Made by a program: the position numbers and the translations under genes | NCBI GenBank assembly: GCA_002393965.1 | Contig: DGSL01000010.1 | Location: 31,211 to 95,210 of the forward strand | Direction: 5' to 3' | Origin: Bacteroidales bacterium UBA4363 | Lineage (GTDB): Bacteria; Bacteroidota; Bacteroidia; Bacteroidales; Paludibacteraceae | DNA: 64,000 nt | Shown: one piece after another, positions 18,701 to 27,546 of the stretch | How positions within the stretch are numbered: the stretch's first letter is position 1 | Layout: each line of letters opens with the position of its first letter | Notes under the pieces: generated by a model | Told to the model about the DNA's origin: nothing | Database searches by the model: none | Seen by the model: the letters and a program-made list of their open reading frames with translations, nothing else

Positions 18701-20667
18701 GCTTCAATCGAAAAACGATTCCTTGGAACTGCGTTCTTCTTTTCTGTTTTAGCGATTCGAAGAGACGGCAAATAGTGATTGATCATGCGACGAAAACCAT
18801 GTACGATTGAGGCGAGGTCGTAATCGCCTTGCATTTCGACATGTCCCAAATCGGACTGCAGAATTGTGTAATCATTCTGGCCATTGGACGCATGTTCAAC
18901 ACGAAGATCACGGAAACGATACTGACGTTTAGGCGATGTCACGGTCAAACGGTCTGCCTGAACGTCAAGATGGGTGTTGTCCTTTTCTCTACCTGCTTTA
19001 TAACGAACATCGACATCTCCAGAGAGGACGACTCCATTTTTCGGATTCATAAAGTGAAGTGCCGCTAAATCAACATTCTCAATCTTCATTTTTAAATTGA
19101 GATCTCGAGACGGTCCCAATAATTCCGAAGAACGATAGACAAAGCGTCCTTCCGTATTGAGTCGCAGATTGGGGTCCGCCACATCCAAAACACCCTCAAA
19201 ATAAGACGGTGTGATGCGACCATCTGCCTTTATATTCCGATAGGTATATCCTCTATAGACTATTTCGGAAAGAAGTCCAATTGCATTACCTTCAATGCCG
19301 ACACCCTTATGCCAGGCTCCAGAGGATGTCAGTTGGAACGAAGCAGTTCCCAATTGGCTATTCTCGCCAAGAAGACGGTTGAGCTGAAGATCCCTTGCTA
19401 CCACCTTTCCATTATATGCTAAGCGGGAAAATGTTTCGTCAAATGACAGTTGCAAATCCGTATCAATAGAACCGATTGATGTAGAGAAGAGTCCATCCGC
19501 CACAAGATCGTCAAGATATCCAGACAACGTTCCATTGAAACGGACGTTGCCGAGTTCCCGTATCTTTTCAGGCAGGATGACAGGCCGACCGATGAATCGA
19601 GCAACAAGATCTGCCGATTTTACCACTGAAGTTCCAAGTTCATTAACCTTGACGAAATAGTATGCGTTTTTCCAATCTGGCAAACCAACGACATCCACGT
19701 TAGGTAATGAAATATGAGCCTCATCATTCCAGCGCAGCCCAAGGTTCTTGAGGTGAAGATTGGAGAACGTGCCACGCACCTGCGTCGTAAAACGCACCTC
19801 GTCATCAAACAGTCTGAGCCGAGGAATAAAAGGTGATAAATCTGAGAGAGTCACCCGAGACCGTTCCAAACCACCACGTATCACCATTTCCTTCCAATCG
19901 AAATGAGATGATTTTCGTACCATTGAATAGTCAATCGTCAAATCTGAAACGTTCACTTCCGAATGTGGAAGTTGCAGAACGAGACCACTAATTTGCGCTT
20001 TAGATGTATCTGCGACAAGCGAGCACTTTAATTCCGATAGTTCCAATCCTGATTGTTCCTTCATGGAAAAGCGGTGTACAACTCCTCGTATATACCCCTT
20101 ATGGTATTCATCGATTCGAAGGTGTGCATTCATATGAGAAAGTCCTAAATGGAATGCATCAAAACGCTCCTTATATCTAGGGCGAGATTCGTCATCGTAT
20201 GTTAAGCGGCAATTTTCCAACTTCACATCCTGAACCTCATACTTCATGTTGCTCTCTTTTTTTTCTTCCTTTCGAAATTCTTCGATAAGGAACTGTAGAT
20301 TCAGTACGCCAGAAGTATCTTTGCGAAGATGAATCTCAGCCTCTTCAAGTCGCAGAGAAGTTACAGTCAGAGTATTCTGAGAAAACAAATCCCACAACTG
20401 TAATCCAGAAATCAAGTGCTTAGCACTTATCATCGGTCGGCCATTACGGTCATCCAATTGCACACCTTGCAAAGAAACTTTATTGAAAAACTCAATATCT
20501 ACCGATTCTATTTGTAAATTTGCGCCTAGTTTTTCGCTGTAATATCCTTCAATACGGTCAACGAGATAGTTTTGAATTGTTCGATTCTGGATCAAGAGCC
20601 ACAACGCTCCGAAAAACAACAGAACGACAGCTCCAACGACAAACATTATTTTCAGAAACCGATGCAT
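15715..20667 (-). CDS. tamB: TamB/DUF490 translocation and assembly module protein
   Basis: A 1650-residue inner-membrane-anchored periplasmic protein. One TM helix (about residues 7-29, VGAVVLLFFGALWLLI) is followed by AsmA-like beta-strand repeats and a C-terminal DUF490 domain. That domain holds YEIEGGKYIFTLQNIIRKEF, the FDLSLPSDDELQRKI segment and VSGQLNSWLSQIS near residue 1450. TamB-like proteins form long beta-taco conduits linking the inner and outer membranes for lipid or barrel-protein traffic. It leads a three-gene minus-strand operon and is divergent to tsaD. No TamA is adjacent. Confidence 0.9.
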   Translation of the reverse strand: MHRFLKIMFVVGAVVLLFFGALWLLIQNRTIQNYLVDRIEGYYSEKLGANLQIESVDIEFFNKVSLQGVQLDDRNGRPMISAKHLISGLQLWDLFSQNTLTVTSLRLEEAEIHLRKDTSGVLNLQFLIEEFRKEEKKESNMKYEVQDVKLENCRLTYDDESRPRYKERFDAFHLGLSHMNAHLRIDEYHKGYIRGVVHRFSMKEQSGLELSELKCSLVADTSKAQISGLVLQLPHSEVNVSDLTIDYSMVRKSSHFDWKEMVIRGGLERSRVTLSDLSPFIPRLRLFDDEVRFTTQVRGTFSNLHLKNLGLRWNDEAHISLPNVDVVGLPDWKNAYYFVKVNELGTSVVKSADLVARFIGRPVILPEKIRELGNVRFNGTLSGYLDDLVADGLFSTSIGSIDTDLQLSFDETFSRLAYNGKVVARDLQLNRLLGENSQLGTASFQLTSSGAWHKGVGIEGNAIGLLSEIVYRGYTYRNIKADGRITPSYFEGVLDVADPNLRLNTEGRFVYRSSELLGPSRDLNLKMKIENVDLAALHFMNPKNGVVLSGDVDVRYKAGREKDNTHLDVQADRLTVTSPKRQYRFRDLRVEHASNGQNDYTILQSDLGHVEMQGDYDLASIVHGFRRMINHYLPSLRIAKTEKKNAVPRNRFSIEAYDIHVNELLETIGSDLRLAEGAFLKGMYDENRQLVDMHMVLPRLTVKKRYFDSLQVELSNPYDIATLTVSARMNGTTDLALRANAAHDSVFVNTNWNSPDFFYGSLLTDVRLFRNSEDRLTADMAILPSSMSINGDVWKMHESRIVTDLHSFDVTDFSVDHDEQYVHISGRASKSLDDKLNVELEGVQLAYIMELINIHAVQLEAIIDGTATVYGALGPMVLDINADAEDFMFNGSRWGDVRLISKWDSQQRRLHADGYAYDQRVVKNQTPKQKQEALEKKNAASSFLSSISKMTMAGVNFVRDLGDEVVKSFGGEEGMEDLLEIRGVRDLKKLASSGGTSEEDADQQMRMDTVIRLSGDYYPTQDSIEFIAVANRLPLDFLRRYLTGIAEDVSGEGTGQVHIFGSLKRILMESDVFVQDGSFRIGMLNTTYHFTDTLRMRHDRYIFDNVEIFDGENHRGILNGEVTHDYYKNVRYDLVAQLNNMKALDLVADSGQYFYGRAYGSGHVNISGYPGKVNIDANVTTQPRTKIFLPLFSSLEASDNSFVRYIDRDTLGIHQRRMDSIRREILAGRYTPPKPKASKESDIHVSITAHMTPDADVTILTSNVGDQLVARGSGDLKLQYSTHDNMKLDGTYEIEGGKYIFTLQNIIRKEFSLLPGGLVRWMGKPEDAIVNLSASYTVPSASLSDILDEAEMETITRSTVPVNCLLFLTGEMMQPNIRFDLSLPSDDELQRKIKAIVSTDEMMNREILSLLVIGSFYRPEYLQNSNSSTSSQMTSVLSTTVSGQLNSWLSQISNSNKLNVGINAKIGSSNGMGSGGEYEVALMYQPNNRLIINSNLGYRADDYYTSQMAGAGSNFIGDIDVEYKLTKNGRLRAKAYNHTADNYYYNISGSSFMTQGVGLLYKEEFNTFRGLMRRYFGKRINRDSIAVTRDRNRLGLDSVRPLMETRDSDTIVLTRFAPVMKDETHNLVALIPQEEKTTHSYHPFRVRLHP

Positions 20668-20721
20668 TCCTTAAAGACTCCAAATCGAGAAAAAGCCCTC
20701 GAGTTCAGCCGTTATAAAAGA

Positions 20722-20729
20722 CAAAAATA
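20722..20729 (-). promoter_or_regulatory. -7 box for the tamB operon (TATTTTTG)
   Basis: CAAAAATA on the plus strand reads TATTTTTG on the minus strand, matching TAnnTTTG. It lies 55 bases upstream of the tamB start codon, inside the 124-base divergent spacer shared with tsaD. Confidence 0.55.
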
Positions 20730-20791
20730 CGGAAAATCTGCGGATTTAGAAAACACAGCCTTTATTCTTTATTCAGAAACACCGTACCATC

Positions 20792-21814
20792 GTGAAACCT
20801 TACATCCTTGCCATCGAATCTTCGTGTGACGACACATCGGCGGCCGTTCTTCATGGGCGCCTATTATTGTCGAACATCATAGCTTCTCAGAAAGTACATG
20901 AGCAGTATGGCGGTGTCGTACCAGAACTAGCATCCCGAGCTCATCAGCAGAATATTATTCCTGTAGTTCATCAAGCTCTGAAAGCCTCTGGAATCAAAAA
21001 AGAGCAATTGAATGCCGTTGCCTTTACACGAGGGCCAGGTCTGATGGGGTCGTTACTAGTCGGAACCTCCTTTGCAAAAGCCTTTTCGCAAGCTCTTTCA
21101 ATCCCACTGATTGATGTCAATCATCTTCAGGCTCACATCATGGCAAACTTCATTGACGAGCCAGAATCTGAGAACCTTCATCCATCCTTTCCATTCCTCT
21201 GTCTGCTTGTTTCGGGTGGCAACTCACAAATAGTTTTGGTCCATAGTCCACGTGACATGGAAATAATCGGCCAAACCATTGATGACGCAGCGGGTGAAGC
21301 TTTCGACAAATGCGCCAAAGTAATGGGATTGTCCTATCCTGGTGGTCCTCTTATTGACCGTATGGCACAGCAGGGGAATCCTCTGTCCTACCCATTAGCC
21401 AAGCCTCACATTCCAGATTTAAACTATTCATTTTCAGGACTAAAAACATCGTTTCTTTATTTACTTCGAGATTGTCTAAAAGAAGATCCAGACTTTATTT
21501 CAAAAAATCAAATTGACTTATGTGCCTCTCTTCAGCACACGGTAGTGGATATTCTGATGGACAAATTCAAGAAAGCAGTACAACGATATCCTAACGTCCA
21601 TGACATCGCTATTGCCGGTGGTGTATCTGCAAACTCAGGTTTACGTAATGCATTTCAGTCCTTTGCAGAAGAGAAAGGCTTGAGAAGCTTCATTCCTCGG
21701 CTTTCCTTCACCATGGACAATGCCGCCATGATTGGAGTCGCTGCCTCCTATAAATGGGAAGAGAAAGATTTCTGTGATCTTTCGCTACCTCCATTTGCCC
21801 GAGTAGAAATATAA
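20792..21814 (+). CDS. tsaD: tRNA N6-adenosine threonylcarbamoyltransferase TsaD
   Basis: Transfers threonylcarbamoyl to A37 of ANN-decoding tRNAs with TsaB and TsaE. The 340-residue ASKHA-fold chain starts at GTG and has ESSCDDTSAAV (phosphate 1), the metal-site segments SRAHQQNIIPVV and VNHLQAHIMANF, then LLVSGGNSQ and IAGGVSANSGLR. Its length is normal. It is divergent from tamB and leads a short operon with an exosortase-like gene 12 bases downstream. Confidence 0.96.
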   Translation: MKPYILAIESSCDDTSAAVLHGRLLLSNIIASQKVHEQYGGVVPELASRAHQQNIIPVVHQALKASGIKKEQLNAVAFTRGPGLMGSLLVGTSFAKAFSQALSIPLIDVNHLQAHIMANFIDEPESENLHPSFPFLCLLVSGGNSQIVLVHSPRDMEIIGQTIDDAAGEAFDKCAKVMGLSYPGGPLIDRMAQQGNPLSYPLAKPHIPDLNYSFSGLKTSFLYLLRDCLKEDPDFISKNQIDLCASLQHTVVDILMDKFKKAVQRYPNVHDIAIAGGVSANSGLRNAFQSFAEEKGLRSFIPRLSFTMDNAAMIGVAASYKWEEKDFCDLSLPPFARVEI

Positions 21815-21826
21815 ATACAGAATCAC

Positions 21827-22402
21827 ATGAACATTCCGCCTCAGAGCAAGAAGATATTGAACTTTCTGCGCAAACCTTCCATAGAGCGGGATTGCGTTCT
21901 TTTTATCACCGTCCTGCTATTGGGTAACGTTGTATGGAAACTGCTGATTAAAGGAAGCGACGAGACTCATCCCCTGCTGATGGGTCAACATGACATATAT
22001 GGTCTCTTTGTTCCCGTCATTGAATTGCTGACGCACCATTGTCATACCCTACTACAATGGACGGGCTGTCCTGTAGTTATGGACGGGTTCCATCTATTGT
22101 ATCCAAACGGCAACGGCATTGAGATTGTCTGGGGTTGTACCGCGCTGAAACAAATATTTCTTTTCAGCATCCTGCTATTGGCAGCCTCAGGTCCTATTCA
22201 TCACAAATTATGGTTCATACCTGTCGGCTGGATAATGCTGTATCTTTTCAATCTATTACGTATTTCATTCATTGTAGCCATTGTGGGACATCATCCCGAA
22301 TATTTTGAAATCTTACATGGGTTCATACTGAAATATGCCTTCTATATTTTCATTTGGAGTCTTTGGCTACTATGGGAAGAACTTTTCGTAAAATACAAGT
22401 AA
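21827..22402 (+). CDS. Exosortase/archaeosortase family protein
   Basis: A 191-residue integral membrane protein with about five helices. The catalytic triad of the exosortase/archaeosortase superfamily is in place: Cys 104 in EIVWGCTALKQI, Arg 145 in LFNLLRISFIV, and His 164 in EILHGFILKYAFY. The order C-R-H and the spacing match the small XrtF-like group of Bacteroidota. These enzymes cleave or process C-terminal sorting signals on exported proteins. No PEP-CTERM-like substrate is visible in this window, so it is an orphan here. It lies between tsaD and a transporter gene. Confidence 0.85.
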   Translation: MNIPPQSKKILNFLRKPSIERDCVLFITVLLLGNVVWKLLIKGSDETHPLLMGQHDIYGLFVPVIELLTHHCHTLLQWTGCPVVMDGFHLLYPNGNGIEIVWGCTALKQIFLFSILLLAASGPIHHKLWFIPVGWIMLYLFNLLRISFIVAIVGHHPEYFEILHGFILKYAFYIFIWSLWLLWEELFVKYK

Positions 22403-22407
22403 AAAAT

Positions 22408-23367
22408 ATGTTTTCATTCATTCGCAATTGGACTCTACCCATTGCCATGACCATCGGAGGATTGCTCTATCTACTTTTCTCTCAGGTTGAATTCTTTGCA
22501 CCCTATCGTCATTCCATTCACATTTTTTCGGCCTTCCTCGCCCCCGTTCTTGTTTTTTTACAATTGCTTGTTACTTTTTGCAAGATATCCTTCCATGAAC
22601 TTCTCCCACAGCGTTTTCATTTCACCTTGATTCTTGTCCAGTTTTTTTCAACCCTTCTTTTTTCTCTCCCCGTGATTCTATACCCTGATCTTTCAGACAC
22701 AGCACGATATATTCTTGAAGGAGCAGTCATTCTATTTATCTGTCCAACTGCTACGGCAGCCGCTGTCATTACAGGAAAACTGGGCGGTTCCGCAGCGGCT
22801 CTAACCACCTATACGCTTTTCTCCAATCTACTTGCAGCCTTGGTTGTTCCCATCCTATTCCCACTTCTCAACCCCAGTGTTGACACGACCTTTCTTCAGG
22901 CATGCCGTCCTATTCTATACAAGACCATACTCTTGTTGATACTTCCATTCTTTGTTGCTGTATTCCTTCGTAGATATCTTCCCCGCATTTCCACTTTTTT
23001 AGCTACGATCCCCGACCTGGCTTTCTACCTATGGGCTATCTGTCTGACCTGCGTCATCGGCATGGCCTGTCATGCCTCATACACATCGACAGCCTCCCTG
23101 AGTTCTCAGATTGCCATAGCCGTCACCGCCCTTGTCGTCTGTGCCATATTATTTCCATTAGGCAAGTTCATCGGTTCGCACTACCATCAACGGATTTCAT
23201 GCGGCCAAGCCTTGGGACAGAAGAACACAACTTTGGCATTATGGTTAGCCTACACCTACCTTTCCCCTATTGCTGCCTTAGGTCCGGGAGCCTACATAAT
23301 CTGGCAAAACATTGTCAACTCTTTCCAACTCTATCTGAAAAGAAAAAATAGACTTAAAACCGACTAA
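22408..23367 (+). CDS. Bile acid:sodium symporter-like transporter
   Basis: A 319-residue protein with about nine or ten membrane helices. LFICPTATAAAVITGKLGGSAAALTTYTL (given here in parts: FICPTATAAAVITGK, then LGGSAAALTTYTL) is the broken-helix motif of the BASS/SBF fold, and GQALGQKNTTLALWLAYTYL is the second one (ENxxLA-like). I chose ATG 22408 over 22354 because the earlier start would overlap the exosortase gene by 49 bases and add a basic tail before the first helix. The substrate is unknown: a bile acid, pantoate-like or other organic anion. Confidence 0.8.
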   Translation: MFSFIRNWTLPIAMTIGGLLYLLFSQVEFFAPYRHSIHIFSAFLAPVLVFLQLLVTFCKISFHELLPQRFHFTLILVQFFSTLLFSLPVILYPDLSDTARYILEGAVILFICPTATAAAVITGKLGGSAAALTTYTLFSNLLAALVVPILFPLLNPSVDTTFLQACRPILYKTILLLILPFFVAVFLRRYLPRISTFLATIPDLAFYLWAICLTCVIGMACHASYTSTASLSSQIAIAVTALVVCAILFPLGKFIGSHYHQRISCGQALGQKNTTLALWLAYTYLSPIAALGPGAYIIWQNIVNSFQLYLKRKNRLKTD

Positions 23368-23439
23368 TTGATATTCATCTGACGAATAGACTATTAAGAA
23401 ATCATGCAGTAAAATTCGCCCTTAAAAATAACATGAAAC

Positions 23440-24171
23440 ATGCAACATCTCGTCATAGACCAAGGGAATAATCATTTACATGCAGCCTTATTTCAAGACG
23501 GAGAAATGACCCTAACTCTTTCCTCGTTCTTGCCTACAGTGTGGGATTCTATCTTTGAGAAACCCACCCGTGTCATCTATTCTTCCGTTGCCCATACAGA
23601 TGAGCATCTGCTTTCCTTTGTCAAAGAGAAAGCTGTTTCCCTACACATCCTCTCTATTGACACTCCTACGCCTCTAACCATTGCCTACTCCTCCACTCTT
23701 GGCACCGATCGCATTGCAGCTGCAGTCGGAGCGTGGTCACTAGCACCCCATCAACCTTCACTGATTGTAGATCTAGGTACGGCAGCCACATTCGATCTGA
23801 TTGATGCCAACGGTTCCTTTCTTGGAGGCTCTATCTCACCGGGTTTAGAACTGAGACTTCTTTCCCTACAAGAACACACGGCACGTCTTCCTCTTGTCAA
23901 TTGCACTGGACCAGTTGTGTGGCCAGCCACTGAAACAGACATCTCCTTACGTTCCGGAGCCCTATACGGATTGCTTGCAGAAATCCACTATTATGCACAT
24001 TTAGCTGATGAAATATGCAGACAGAGTGAGGTTCAAGTCATTTTAACCGGAGGCAATGCGGCTCTCTTGCAAAAGCAAAACGAATCCGCTATCTTTGCAC
24101 TCCCCCACTGTATCGTTGAACCTAACTTGACCATGATTGGTCTGAACCATATCCTTGAATACAATTCATAA
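23440..24171 (+). CDS. coaX: Type III pantothenate kinase
   Basis: Phosphorylates pantothenate, the first step of coenzyme A synthesis. The 243-residue ASKHA-fold chain has the short-form nucleotide motif DQGNNHLHAALF (phosphate 1), GTDRIAAAVGAW (pantothenate/dimer site), DLGTAATFDLI (phosphate 2) and GGSISPGLELR. The N-terminal DQGN is a variant of the usual DxGNT. It leads the Bacteroidales envelope cluster, and its end overlaps the next gene's TTG start by 17 bases. Confidence 0.93.
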   Translation: MQHLVIDQGNNHLHAALFQDGEMTLTLSSFLPTVWDSIFEKPTRVIYSSVAHTDEHLLSFVKEKAVSLHILSIDTPTPLTIAYSSTLGTDRIAAAVGAWSLAPHQPSLIVDLGTAATFDLIDANGSFLGGSISPGLELRLLSLQEHTARLPLVNCTGPVVWPATETDISLRSGALYGLLAEIHYYAHLADEICRQSEVQVILTGGNAALLQKQNESAIFALPHCIVEPNLTMIGLNHILEYNS

Positions 24172-25417
24172 CATCCTGCGTTATCTTACGATTGTGTTTA
24201 TTCTAACGCTTTCCGCGATACCGGCATGGGCGCAGAACAACACAAATTCCCCATACACACGCTTTGGACTGGGCGAAATGGCAGACTACACATCTGGTCG
24301 GTCCCACGCCATGGGAGGCACGTCTATCGGGGTACGCCACACGAAAGGAGTGAACGCCGTCAACCCTGCCTCGTACACAGCTATTGACTCGTTAAGTTTC
24401 GTCTTTGAGGCGGGTGCGTCTGGCAAACTATCTATCTTCTCTGATGCTGCCTCACACCATCGCACCGACTTCAACGGCAACGTAGAATTTCTCACATTGC
24501 GTTTTCCTATAGGCAATTATGTTGCTTTCTCGTGTGGTATCACTCCATATTCCTACGTGGGTTATGATTTTCCATCAAACGGAACGATTGACATACCTGG
24601 CGGAGGAACCATACCATTTCAACGCAACTACAAAGGAAGTGGAGGTCTTCACCAACTTTATGGAGGTCTTGCGTTAAAAATCGGTACCCATTTCTCTTTG
24701 GGAGCAAACATGTATTACCTTTTCGGAACCATCAACCACTCCCGGCAAATCACTTATGATGCCACTTACGGCACTTTCTACTCTACTCTTCAAGAATCAA
24801 AAATCAAAGTTAAGGATTTGAATTTCCGATATGGAATTCAGTATTATACTCCTTTCCTTCGCCATCATTACCTCTCCGTTGGAGCAATTTTGGAACTGAA
24901 GAACGAATTGGGTGGAGACTATACGGTTCAAACATCAACCATTGATACAGTATCCTCCAAAAACAAAAATCAGTTTGAGACCCCACTAACATGTGGTCTT
25001 GGTGTTTCTTACTCATACAAAGACCGCCTGAATTTAGCTGCGGACCTCCTTTGGCAGGGTTGGAACGATGCAAACTTCTTTGGCAGGAGCGATACGTTGA
25101 GTAACCGTATCCGGGCTGGAATTGGGGCCGAATACACCCCGAACCGCTATGCAAAAAGTTACCTCAAGCGAATTTCCTATCGTCTTGGTGCCAATGTTTC
25201 GGACGGATATCTGAATATCAAAGGGAATGGTTTGAAAAACTACTCTCTTACGATGGGTTTTGGATTGCCAGCCAGAGGACGTTCGATGCTGAACCTCGGT
25301 GTTGAGTACGGACATTTAGGAAATACCTCCTACGGGCAAATCAGCGAGAACTATGTGCGATTCAATTTATCTCTATCATTCGCAGAGACGTGGTTTTTCA
25401 AACGAAGGTTTGACTAA
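24155..25417 (+). CDS. Outer-membrane beta-barrel protein
   Basis: A 420-residue protein with a signal peptide (IVFILTLSAIPAWAQ). The mature chain opens SPYTRFGLGEMADYTSGRSHAMGG and NAVNPASYTAIDSLSF, the amphipathic hatch-like beginning of FadL/PorV-type Bacteroidota barrels, followed by alternating beta strands to a C-terminal aromatic (FAETWFFKRRFD). The start codon is TTG at 24155, inside the end of coaX; no ATG lies near the signal peptide, so the two genes are probably translationally coupled. The neighbours are coaX and a TPR protein, a conserved order in this class. Confidence 0.8.
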   Translation: MNTIHNILRYLTIVFILTLSAIPAWAQNNTNSPYTRFGLGEMADYTSGRSHAMGGTSIGVRHTKGVNAVNPASYTAIDSLSFVFEAGASGKLSIFSDAASHHRTDFNGNVEFLTLRFPIGNYVAFSCGITPYSYVGYDFPSNGTIDIPGGGTIPFQRNYKGSGGLHQLYGGLALKIGTHFSLGANMYYLFGTINHSRQITYDATYGTFYSTLQESKIKVKDLNFRYGIQYYTPFLRHHYLSVGAILELKNELGGDYTVQTSTIDTVSSKNKNQFETPLTCGLGVSYSYKDRLNLAADLLWQGWNDANFFGRSDTLSNRIRAGIGAEYTPNRYAKSYLKRISYRLGANVSDGYLNIKGNGLKNYSLTMGFGLPARGRSMLNLGVEYGHLGNTSYGQISENYVRFNLSLSFAETWFFKRRFD

Positions 25418-25505
25418 ACATACAGACAAGATTCCACTGAGTCAGGGAATCGTGGCACAAAATTTGAGATTACCTCCCCAGAAAACGACATAAAACCAAC
25501 ATACC

Positions 25506-26855
25506 ATGAAAAAACTTATTTTCACATTTGCAGTTACAGCTGTATCTCTGACCTCATTCGGACAGGATGCCACCGTACTAGCCACCCATCCAGACTCCAT
25601 CAACCAGCGATGCAAGGAGAACAACTCTATCTATTATCAATTGTACAAGCAGAAGAACTACAAAGAAGCGTATCAGCCATGGTTAGATCTTTACACTGCT
25701 TGTCCGTCCATGACAAAGAACATCTATATACACGGACCGAAGATTCTTGATTGGAAGATCAAGAATGCGACTGATGCCTCGGAAAAGCAGGGATACTTCA
25801 ACATGCTGATGAAGTTGTACGATGATCGTATTGAGTTGTACGGAACGGATAAGACCATGCCGAAATCTCAGATTCTCTTAGCGAAATCAGCGGACTACAT
25901 CAACAACGACACGCCGGATGATCCTTTGAAGAAAAAAGCATATGACTGGATTGCAGAATCCATGAACGAAGTGGGAGATGCGACTGATCCTTATTATCTC
26001 CAGTACTACATGTGGATTTCATCCAATCTCTATCGTCAGAACCAATCCGAGGAGCAGTTCAACCGCCTTCTTGCAGATTTCAACAAGACAACCGCCATTT
26101 TGGAAAAGCAAATTGCTGACTCTGCCAAGAATGCAGCACTATCTAAAAATGCCGCACAAGTAAAGGCAGCCAATGACCAAGCGGTAGCGACAACCGGAGC
26201 ACTTACGGGAGAATCTTTAGATAAGATTTACGGTCCATTGGTAGAAAAGAACAAGGCTGATATCAACTACCTGACCAACACGCTGAATCTGTATGAGAAG
26301 GTAGGAGCAACAGAAACTCCGGTCTATTATAAAGCATCGGAATATGCCTATACCATTAAGCCTACAGAGGCATCGGCAGTCGGATTGGGCAACATGTACC
26401 TTCAGAAGAAGAGTTACTCGACCGCTTTAAAATATTTTGAAGATGCGGTACAGTATTCGTCGAACAACACTCAGAAAGCCAAATACGAATACATGATTGC
26501 AACAATCTATTCATCTTACATGAATAATTCCTCTGCAGCACGCGAACACGCCCGTAAATCATTGCAATACAATCCAAACCAAGGCAAGCCGTACATCCTG
26601 ATTGGCAAATTATATGCCGGTTCACGAGTTTCTTCGGATCCAGTGCTTGCCAAAGCCGTGTATTGGGTTGCTGTTGACAAATTCGTAAAGGCGAAGTCTG
26701 TCGATCCATCTTGTGCTGGAGAAGCTAACGGACTGATTGCTCGTTACTCCAAGTACTTCCCTGAAGACAAAGAAATCTTCATGCACCCGGACATCAACAA
26801 AGGTTCGTCCTACACAGTAGGAGGTTGGATTGGAGAATCCACGATAGTCCGATAA
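25506..26855 (+). CDS. Exported TPR protein
   Basis: A 449-residue protein with a signal peptide (MKKLIFTFAVTAVSLTSFGQ). The N-terminal part has NNSIYYQLYKQKNYKEAYQPW, which resembles a TPR unit, and residues about 270-400 carry further repeats (GLGNMYLQKKSYSTALKYFEDA, YIRS-like ARKSLQYNPNQGKPYILIGKLY). It follows the beta-barrel gene and precedes lptC, whose start lies nine bases after its stop. It is probably a periplasmic scaffold for the envelope machinery encoded around it. Confidence 0.82.
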   Translation: MKKLIFTFAVTAVSLTSFGQDATVLATHPDSINQRCKENNSIYYQLYKQKNYKEAYQPWLDLYTACPSMTKNIYIHGPKILDWKIKNATDASEKQGYFNMLMKLYDDRIELYGTDKTMPKSQILLAKSADYINNDTPDDPLKKKAYDWIAESMNEVGDATDPYYLQYYMWISSNLYRQNQSEEQFNRLLADFNKTTAILEKQIADSAKNAALSKNAAQVKAANDQAVATTGALTGESLDKIYGPLVEKNKADINYLTNTLNLYEKVGATETPVYYKASEYAYTIKPTEASAVGLGNMYLQKKSYSTALKYFEDAVQYSSNNTQKAKYEYMIATIYSSYMNNSSAAREHARKSLQYNPNQGKPYILIGKLYAGSRVSSDPVLAKAVYWVAVDKFVKAKSVDPSCAGEANGLIARYSKYFPEDKEIFMHPDINKGSSYTVGGWIGESTIVR

Positions 26856-26863
26856 GAACCCTG

Positions 26864-27487
26864 ATGTACAGAACATATCCGAAATCACAAAAAAGAAGTC
26901 CAATCATCGCCAGTTTGGCGATGATTGGTTTTCTTCTTTGTATTCTATGTACATCGTGCAACGAAAAGGAAAGTGAATTTCAGGAAGTCACCACTCCCCG
27001 TTTTGCACAACCACTAATGGCGGCAGACTCAGTCGTGACCATTATCTCGGACTCTGGTGTCACACGTTACCGTATCAGCACCTCCCAATGGAATGTTTAC
27101 GACCATGTAGCGGATCCCTATTGGGATTTTCCTCAGGGTATCAAATTAGAGCGTTTCGATACCTTACTTCACATTGATGCTCGAATGTGGGCGGACACAG
27201 CCCATTTTCTTGAAAAAAAAGCCTTATGGGAGTTTCGCGGACATGTATCGGCTCGGAATCTCAGGGGCGAAGTATTTGAAACCTCTCAACTTTTTTTCAA
27301 TCAAGACCTTGAACGCTTTTATTCGGACCGTCTCATTCGGATTCACCAGTCCGACAAGATTCTTGTTGGAGAAGGTTTTGAGTCCAATGCGTCATTCTCC
27401 CATTACACGATCCGACATCCGAAAGGTATTTTTCCTGTACAGGACAAAGCAGACTCCGTTTCTGATTCCACAGTCATACATCCCTAA
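26864..27487 (+). CDS. lptC: LPS export protein LptC
   Basis: A 207-residue lipoprotein-like protein with a lipobox LCTSC (Cys 32) after a single N-terminal hydrophobic segment. The body is one OstA/LptC beta-jellyroll, with VTIISDSGVTRYRIS, WDFPQGIKLERFD and LWEFRGHVSARNLRGEVFETSQLFFNQ (the last in two parts: LWEFRGHVSARN, then LRGEVFETSQLFF), the typical strands. It bridges the LptBFG transporter to LptA for LPS transport. I chose ATG 26864 over 26825 because the signal peptide begins there. lptB sits at the far right of the window (63059). Confidence 0.88.
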   Translation: MYRTYPKSQKRSPIIASLAMIGFLLCILCTSCNEKESEFQEVTTPRFAQPLMAADSVVTIISDSGVTRYRISTSQWNVYDHVADPYWDFPQGIKLERFDTLLHIDARMWADTAHFLEKKALWEFRGHVSARNLRGEVFETSQLFFNQDLERFYSDRLIRIHQSDKILVGEGFESNASFSHYTIRHPKGIFPVQDKADSVSDSTVIHP

Positions 27488-27546
27488 TCTTTTAAAACAG
27501 AAAGAATTCCTCAAGGACTAAAGCACTCACCACATATCCATCCTAG

